From contig JAJKFJ010013787.1 of NCBI GenBank assembly GCA_027382625.1, positions 1 through 11,425 of the forward strand: DNA of 11,425 nt. The letters are read 5' to 3'. The DNA comes from Tetmemena sp. SeJ-2015 (lineage: Eukaryota; Ciliophora; Spirotrichea; Sporadotrichida; Oxytrichidae). Positions 7,305-11,425 of this stretch are shown one piece after another. Made by a program: the position numbers and the translations under genes. The notes below the pieces were generated by a model. The model was not told where the DNA came from, ran no database searches, and saw nothing but the letters and a program-made list of their open reading frames with translations. The stretch's first letter is position 1. Each line of letters begins with the position of its first letter.

Positions 7305-8138
7305 TTATTGATTACATTAGTGTCGCAAGTAACTGTCATTTTTGTTGAAGAGAGTCCTTTGACATAGATAAGTCCTTAATATTGACTTGCAGTCTGAGAG
7401 AGTGAAGTATACAAGGTATTTAAGCCAGTACTAGTTTGAGCAGGATTGATATAAAACTGTGAGTTTTTAATTGTGAGTGAAGACGATGTTTAGATACTCT
7501 ATGTCATGTAGATATTTTAAAATAATAAAAAGATAAGTGAACCATCTCCACTCGCTGTAGTCGAATAGTAAAATCCATTAATTATTGTATCTTCGATATT
7601 GAGTAAGTTTTATCGCATAAAATGGATCATATCAATATTTATCTGTACTTAAAGAAAATATAATTCAGACATTAAAATATTTTTGAAAGTAAAATTATGA
7701 ACTAAATCTAGAATAAAATTAGGAAAAATTTTATATCATATACTAATTTAATCATATCTATACATAAAATATTCCTCCTCTCAAAAATGGATAAAATTAA
7801 ATCCACTAGTACATTTAGAAAAAGTTTATAAATAGATAATTTTGAATCTTTTATATGTTTATATTTATTTTGACTCTAGAATAAATAGAGTTTCACTTAT
7901 ACTAACCGATTTAATGTCGGTTGCGTAGAACAAATTTAATATAAAAAATATAAATTATTTTATACAACGCTCCTGACCCAGAGTTGAAATTATAAGAATA
8001 AGTCTTGCTTTTAATTATAAGCAAAATATTATTATTTCTTGCAGATATTTAAACAATATTTTAGGTTTAATATAAATCCCTCTGTTGAAGTAATTTTTCT
8101 ATTTATTTTTAGATTACTTGTAAAACACTCTGTGTTTA
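7301..8138 (-). CDS. Beta-helix repeat block cut into seven small MDSs
   Basis: Pieces are 8138-8070, 8048-7964, 7933-7889, 7827-7799, 7788-7761, 7648-7531 and 7514-7301. The joined protein reads NTECFTSNLKINRKITSTEG, FISARNNNILLIIKSKTYSY, NFNSGSGALFYATDIKSVSI, SETFSKCTSGFLRGGIFYVQ, INIDMIHFMRQNLLNIEDTI, INGFYYSTTASGDGSLIYMT and SIQTSSSLTIKNSQFYI. It then continues YQGLIYVKGLSSTKMTVTCD. Two pieces are under 30 bp. This is the most finely fragmented part of the gene, and repeat motifs straddle nearly every junction. Confidence 0.8.
7510..7535 (-). other. IES, 21 bp, pointer AGATA, frame-neutral
   Basis: AGATA lies at 7510-7514 and 7531-7535. Excision gives GDGSLIYMTQSIQTSSS. The length is 3n and, with UAA as Gln, there is no stop, so retention would only add seven residues (FLLFQNI). 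Confidence 0.78.
7646..7763 (-). other. IES, 115 bp, pointer TAC
   Basis: TAC lies at 7646-7648 and 7761-7763. Excision joins LRGGIFYV to QINIDMIHFMRQN in phase. A better-looking 8-bp repeat, ATCATATC at 7626 and 7751, would leave an in-frame UGA. Confidence 0.7.
7785..7802 (-). other. Possible minimal IES, 14 bp, pointer AAAT
   Basis: AAAT lies at 7785-7788 and 7799-7802. Excision gives SKCTSGFLRGGIFYV and removes a UGA. Excisions of 8 or 11 bp with TTT, or a missing T, would also work. Confidence 0.5.
7823..7893 (-). other. IES, 66 bp, pointer AGTTT, frame-neutral
   Basis: AGTTT lies at 7823-7827 and 7889-7893. Excision gives SVSISETFSKCTSGF. The segment is 3n long with no UGA, so only the repeat pattern and the AT-rich content reveal it. 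Confidence 0.78.
7930..7967 (-). other. IES, 34 bp, pointer ACAA
   Basis: ACAA lies at 7930-7933 and 7964-7967. Excision joins FNSGSGAL to FYATDIKSVSIS in frame. Confidence 0.88.
8045..8073 (-). other. IES, 25 bp, pointer ATAT
   Basis: ATAT lies at 8045-8048 and 8070-8073. Excision joins ITSTEGFI to SARNNNILLIIKS. The pointer is low-complexity, so the exact edges may differ by a few bases. Confidence 0.75.
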
Positions 8139-8747
8139 TTTAGTTTCATTAAAAATAAAATGATGTCAATATAATTAGAGCTACTTTACTTCATTTTTAA
8201 AACTTATTAAAGGTTCATAGGTTTCTATACTCATTTTGTTCATTTGAAAATATATGGTTCGTTTATAATTCGGAATCTTGAACAAAATTTTTATTGGCTT
8301 TTTAAATTATTTGAAACACTCTTCGCTATGTGTAATATTGCTTAAAATTTAATGAATAATATAATTAATTTATTATAAAATATATTTGAATGAGATAAAT
8401 AGCAGCAGTACAAACATTAAAAATCTAATTCATTGATTATTTTGATTTAAATATAATTACTTTTTTTTCCTTTCAATTTTTTCGGCAAAGATCCTCTCAA
8501 TGATTTATAATTCAAAATATTTTAAAGGTATAAAAAATTGAAATAGTTCTGCTTATTGCTTCATATTTCAAAACTAATTGAAATGGTAAAGCATAAATTA
8601 ATCATAATTAAAAATCCTGGTTCAGCATGATGTAGAAAGCTACGAAGCCAATTTAAACCGTCACCATACTGTTTTTTGTCACAAATATTATTTTACATAA
8701 CAACTAATTCTTATTAAATTGTCATCTATACAATGATATTAGGTTTA
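8134..8747 (-). other. Longest IES, 609 bp, pointer GTTTA
   Basis: GTTTA lies at 8134-8138 and 8743-8747. Excision joins YTTDPYLN to TECFTSNLKINRK. A second in-frame choice ending at GTTT 8143-8146 would add Q-I-N. The 8139-8742 interior is AT-rich. I see no coding frame, transposase, inverted terminal repeat or RNA gene in it. Confidence 0.78.
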
Positions 8748-9412
8748 GATAAGGATCTGTGGTATAAAGAACTCCTCCTAATTTTGATGAAGAAGACTCT
8801 TATATTCAACAAATTAAAACAAATTTAAGATAACTTATAATAAAGTGATTTCTTGCAGATCAAGATTTGATTCAGTGGTTATAGTGGAATCAGTTCTATC
8901 TATTGCAAAAACTGCTCCATTATTCACACAGGTAGCATTTGTTATTTTGATCTGAGTATAATTTATATAGTAGTTAAAATCACTTGCATTTTATATATTT
9001 ATTGTTAAATGAGTAAAGGAAGTAGATGCCAGGATTGTAGAATCAAAATAAAAAACTCCTCCTGAATCAGTGGCTCGTGTGCTATCAATAGCCACATTTA
9101 ACAAACAATAAATAATTTAAATACTTTTAATTTGCAAGAGTAATTGAGCATTTTTAGCAATTTATATAGCCTCCCTTGGCGGAATAGATTTTTGATACAG
9201 TAGATTAAGAATCTGAAAGTGTGCTAGACCTTATTGTAAAAACTCCCCCCTAAGTTCCAACATAACCGCTATCACCTAGGAAAGTAAACTTAAATAACAA
9301 GTCATTTTTAAATTACAGTTTAAATAATAATTTATTGCTCAAGGATGTAATTGTTGATGCCGAGCCTCCAAGGTAGAACATTCCACCTCTAGTATTCTCG
9401 CTAGCTATTATT
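8743..9412 (-). CDS. Beta-helix repeat block near the N-terminal side
   Basis: Pieces are 9412-9320, 9297-9130, 9099-8834 and 8804-8743. The protein reads ASENTRGGMFYLGGSASTIT, FLGDSGYVGTQGGVFTIRSS, VSKIYSAKGGYINCQKCSIT, LANVAIDSTRATDSGGVFYF, ILASTSFTHLTINIQNASDF, QIKITNATCVNNGAVFAI and then SSSSKLGGVLYTTDPYLN. GG-[VM]-F repeats are clear and evenly spaced. CQKCSIT again shows the paired-cysteine subtype seen at about 3050 and 5310. Gln is often UAA or UAG; no UGA occurs in the joined frame. Confidence 0.88.
8799..8839 (-). other. IES, 35 bp, pointer CTTATA
   Basis: CTTATA lies at 8799-8804 and 8834-8839. Excision joins NLDLQEITLLQ to ESSSSKLGGVLY in frame. Confidence 0.92.
9096..9133 (-). 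other. IES, 34 bp, pointer ATTT
   Basis: ATTT lies at 9096-9099 and 9130-9133. Excision gives CSITLANVAIDSTRATD. The interior carries AATACTTTTA, the motif shared with other IESs. Confidence 0.9.
9290..9327 (-). other. IES, 30 bp, pointer TTAAATAA, frame-neutral
   Basis: An 8-bp repeat lies at 9290-9297 and 9320-9327. Excision gives SLSNKLLFKFTFLGDSG. The length is 3n and the interior has no UGA, so the unexcised frame is also open. The repeat length and AT content are the evidence. Confidence 0.72.
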
Positions 9413-9715
9413 TTATTCATAAATATTATAAAAATATTACATATTTAAATTATTCTTTGTATAGAGAATGAATAATATTTAAATAAGCAAATAATTATTT
9501 TAAGAATCGCTGCTCTTCTGGACATAAAAGTACAACAATTATCTAAAATATTTTTAAATGATAAGTAAGAGTGTGATAAAGACACTATCAAGCTTCAAAT
9601 ATAAATTATTGCATATTATATTTTGATAAAAAATGTATTTAAATTATAAACTCAATTATGATACTATTAAGTTACACACCTATTTTATATTTTATGTTAA
9701 TTGAAATTAATTATT
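9407..9715 (-). other. IES, 303 bp, pointer ATTATT
   Basis: ATTATT lies at 9407-9412 and 9710-9715. Excision joins STYPGLYNSI to IASENTRGGMFYLGG in frame. The interior (9413-9709) is AT-rich and shows no gene. Confidence 0.87.
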
Positions 9716-9903
9716 GAATTATATAAGCCAGGGTAAGTGGAATATAGGAAAGCCCCCTCCGAGCCTGATTAAAATATGCTAAAATTGCCGTAAGAAATAG
9801 TTAAGGACTTAGCTTTGATAATATTAAAAACGCCACCGTAGTTTGCGAGGGTTGTTACACTTTAGAATTTGAGTTTTTAATCAAGTGAAGATGAAGAAGA
9901 TAA
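9710..9903 (-). CDS. First minus-strand MDS of the beta-helix gene
   Basis: This is the most N-terminal minus-strand piece. It reads SSSSSLDQKLKFQSVTTLAN, YGGVFNIIKAKSLTISYGN, then FSIFQSGSEGAFLYSTYPGL, with two repeats (YGGVFNI, SEGAFLY). The downstream end is fixed by the ATTATT pointer at 9710. The upstream end is not: no start codon fits, and the serine-rich start (9903-9886) is also open in a second frame (LLHLHLIKNSNSK). The piece abuts coding sequence on the opposite strand, so its partner in the mature gene lies elsewhere. Confidence 0.8.
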
Positions 9904-9942
9904 ATTATCAAAATATTAAAACCATAAAATCAATTTATTGTT
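9904..9942. other. Strand-switch spacer between inverted MDS blocks
   Basis: An AT-rich gap of about 39 bp where coding changes from minus (below) to plus (above). No ATG usable by either side and no promoter element is evident. The edges are approximate because the pointers belonging to these two MDS ends pair with partners not adjacent here. Confidence 0.6.
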
Positions 9943-10800
9943 TATTGCTAGGTCAAAACTGCAGTCACTGATCCATTCACAGCTACAATCTACGTTGGTC
10001 CAGTTGTATTCTCAGATGCCACTACTTATCTAATCACGGATCAGAATTATTAAACTATATTTATCATTTGTATATGAATACAAGAGACGGAAGTTCATCA
10101 AACATGTTCTTCTTATATTTATTATGAATTGGTAAATATGTTCGATTATCAGTAAATTTTAAATTGTCAAATAATTTTATAAGTATTTTAAAGCATCAAT
10201 AGCTTTAGGATGCAATTACTAAAGCTTATGAGCTTGGAGCTCCTTACACCTCAGCCATTATCACAATTCTTTTAGACAACACTTCTCTTTTTTAATTTAA
10301 AAATATATGGATCTTATTTATTGGAGTAATTGCCTGAGTTTAGTTTATTGATAATATTTTAACAAAGCATTAATTTCTTTTTTAGTCATTTAAATTGATT
10401 TATTTTATGCTTCTCAAGCCTAGTTTAGATAATTTAACTAATTTTACTTGGCAATGATAAGAAACTACTACAAATAGTATCGACCATAGTTCTCTGACAC
10501 CACAGAGTAAACTACTCAGATAATAATCAATGTAAAAGATGAAACCAGCGCAAATACTCCACTCACGATTAACTATAAACTCAGAGATAGTATAAATAAA
10601 CATTCACCTTATACTTTTATAAAGATAAATGGAGTTTTAAGGTTGGAGCAGGACTCACTTTTATATTATGCGTATTTTAAATATAATTCTCACTATAAAA
10701 AATGTGAAGTTTGATGCCATTGATTCTTTTTTTATTTAATGTAATTCATAAAGTAATTCGATAGTAGAGCCAAGCGTAGATACCTCAAATTATCTTAGTT
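9943..10800 (+). CDS. Inverted N-terminal block of the same protein family
   Basis: Six pieces are joined over five IESs: about 9943-10043, 10195-10280, 10436-10589, 10623-10659, 10689-10726 and 10756 to about 10800. The protein reads VKTAVTDPFTATIYVGPVVF, SDATTYLITDQQLQDAITKA, YELGAPYTSAIITILLDN, LAMIRNYYKQYRPQFSDTTE, QTTQIIINVKDETSANTPL, TINYKLRDKWSFKVGAGLTI, then KNVKFDAIDSIVEPSVDTSN. The phrases LQxAIxxAYExxAPY, YKxRDxxxFxVGAGLT and FDAIDS are, from memory, the usual N-terminal region of ciliate beta-helix membrane proteins lying just before the repeats. All pieces are on the plus strand, opposite to the repeat block. Either this is the 5' part of one scrambled gene or the start of a divergent paralogue. 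No start codon or signal peptide is resolved. Confidence 0.85.
10040..10198 (+). other. IES, 155 bp, pointer ATCA
   Basis: ATCA lies at 10040-10043 and 10195-10198. Excision joins ATTYLITDQ to QLQDAITKAYELG in frame. Left in, the frame meets UGA. Confidence 0.87.
10278..10438 (+). other. IES, 158 bp, pointer AAC
   Basis: AAC lies at 10278-10280 and 10436-10438. Excision gives ITILLDNQFYLAMIRNYYK in frame. The pointer is minimal; other 4-5 bp repeats here are out of phase. Confidence 0.65.
10585..10627 (+). other. IES, 38 bp, pointer AGATA
   Basis: AGATA lies at 10585-10589 and 10623-10627. Excision gives INYKLRDKWSFKVGAGL, a conserved phrase. Confidence 0.92.
10654..10694 (+). other. IES, 35 bp, pointer CTCACT
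   Basis: CTCACT lies at 10654-10659 and 10689-10694. Excision gives KVGAGLTIKNVKFDAID in frame. Confidence 0.94.
10723..10759 (+). other. IES, 33 bp, pointer ATTC
   Basis: ATTC lies at 10723-10726 and 10756-10759, giving FDAIDSIVEPSVDTSN. A third ATTC at 10744-10747 would be an in-frame alternative (21 bp removed) that inserts four residues. Confidence 0.8.
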
Positions 10801-10879
10801 TAATTTTTTTAAATAAATTTTAATTGAGAATGATATATAAATTTTCTAAAGTGACCCATTTATTATTAAAAAATCTTAA
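10801..10879. other. Unassigned AT-rich spacer
   Basis: It lies between the plus-strand N-terminal block and minus-strand coding at 10880. The minus strand is open here under the Gln code, but composition resembles an IES. The boundary of either coding block may fall inside it. Confidence 0.5.
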
Positions 10880-11201
10880 GGATCTCTTAAAAATTTGAAT
10901 GAAAAAATCTTCGATGTCTTGACGACTCTTGAGCTTATATTCTTTGAGAGAGGACATCAAAGGCGAAACAAAATTATGAGGAACATATGTGGCGATAAAC
11001 TAATTAATATTTTCACTTTAATAAAAGTAAAAGGATTCTTGCTATAATTCTAAAATAAAATTAATAAATTAAAAATGACATCATTCATACTAATGTCAAT
11101 TACAAATCTCCACGCTCTTAAAATATCTCTCGTAACTTTTTAAATTCTAGAATAAACTATTTGTAATCAGATTTTATTTGCAGCTTCACAGAATACTGGC
11201 A
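10880..11201 (-). CDS. Unrecognised protein fragment, probably a second gene
   Basis: Two pieces, about 11201-11090 and 11053-10880, are joined across a 40-bp IES. The protein reads QYSVKLQIKSDYKQFILEFK, KLREIFQERGDLQLTLELQQ, ESFYFYQSENINQFIATYVP, HNFVSPLMSSLKEYKLKSRQ and DIEDFFIQIFKRS. It is rich in Lys, Glu, Leu and Phe, looks helical and soluble, and lacks GG repeats, so it is unlike the neighbouring gene. I do not recognise the family and assign no function. Gln is encoded by UAA and UAG here too. Both ends are open; no start codon or UGA stop can be assigned, so further MDSs must lie elsewhere. Confidence 0.65.
11050..11093 (-). other. IES, 40 bp, pointer CTAA
   Basis: CTAA lies at 11050-11053 and 11090-11093. 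Excision joins ERGDLQLTLE to LQQESFYFYQSEN in frame; otherwise UGA follows shortly. Confidence 0.78.
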
Positions 11202-11425
11202 AAAATAAAAAGTATTAAGGCATTTTATTTTAGATATTAGCTTAATTTACATTAAATTAAGATTATTTGAATTATCTAAAGCAAGAGGCCTCCTAATCAA
11301 AAACCCATAATATGATAAGAAAGTGAAAATAAGTTGTGTATAATTAATTTCTTTATTAATACTTATAATCATGCGAGTCAAACGCGAAATTACTCAAAAA
11401 TAACTACATGATCCATCCTATCTCA
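11202..11425. other. Unassigned right-edge region
   Basis: An AT-rich core (about 11205-11275) is followed by mixed composition. On the minus strand two overlapping frames are long and open under the Gln code (ILWVFDQEASCFRQFKQS; YYGFLIRRPLALDNSNNL). I could not choose between them or find a convincing pointer, so no gene is called. Confidence 0.4.

Noticed and set aside
2456..9903. CRISPR-like or tandem DNA repeat array
   Set aside because: Repetition is at the protein level (GG-x-x-Y motifs) with diverged DNA and irregular spacing.
9950..10030. Minus-strand reading ASENTTGPTQIVAVNGSVTAV
   Set aside because: It looks repeat-like, but the plus frame connects through an exact ATCA pointer to LQDAITKAYELGAPY, which the family supports; no in-phase minus-strand join of comparable quality was found.
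10400..10603. Minus-strand open frame of 67 codons
   Set aside because: The plus strand here encodes the family motif YKQYRPQFSDTTEQTTQIIIN and joins to KLRDKWSFKVGAGL; the minus frame is its shadow.
1..10800. Decayed pseudogene with many frameshifts
   Set aside because: Breaks are concentrated at repeat-flanked AT-rich inserts whose removal restores intact motifs; random decay would not do this.

Overview
The window looks like germline (micronuclear) DNA of a spirotrichous ciliate, most likely a hypotrich of the Oxytricha/Stylonychia type. Reading frames that look broken become one long protein once two things are applied. First, UAA and UAG are read as glutamine and only UGA as stop. Second, short AT-rich segments (internal eliminated sequences, IESs), each bounded by a 3-8 bp direct repeat (a 'pointer'), are removed and one pointer copy is kept. 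I mapped 41 such segments in the main gene and one more in a second coding region. Nearly every removal restores both the frame and a recognisable protein motif. The organism and the germline status are inferred from this; no telomere or species marker is visible.

Layout of the main gene. Positions 9903 down to 1 (minus strand) carry about 37 retained coding pieces (MDSs), roughly 2,100 codons. Read N to C they give: a long array of GG-[AVF]-x-[YF] repeats of the polymorphic-membrane-protein / right-handed beta-helix kind (about 9900-2456); a beta-rich juxtamembrane domain (2427-2057); a cysteine-rich GCC2/GCC3-like module (2017-1536); and a multi-pass membrane module (1522-1) that runs off the left edge. 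This is the architecture I know from large surface-type membrane proteins of ciliates. The name and function of the gene are not known to me.

At about 9904-9942 the coding strand flips. From about 9943 to 10800 the plus strand encodes, in six pieces, what looks like the N-terminal region of the same protein family, ending in a motif that normally precedes the beta-helix. The simplest reading is a scrambled germline gene with an inverted 5' block. The joint between that block and the minus-strand block, the start codon, and the 3' end are not resolved here.

Right edge: minus-strand coding pieces at 10880-11201, joined across a 40-bp IES, encode a charged, helical-looking protein I do not recognise, probably a second gene. 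Positions 10801-10879 and 11202-11425 are unassigned. No rRNA, tRNA, CRISPR array, bacterial-type operon signal or transposase gene was seen.
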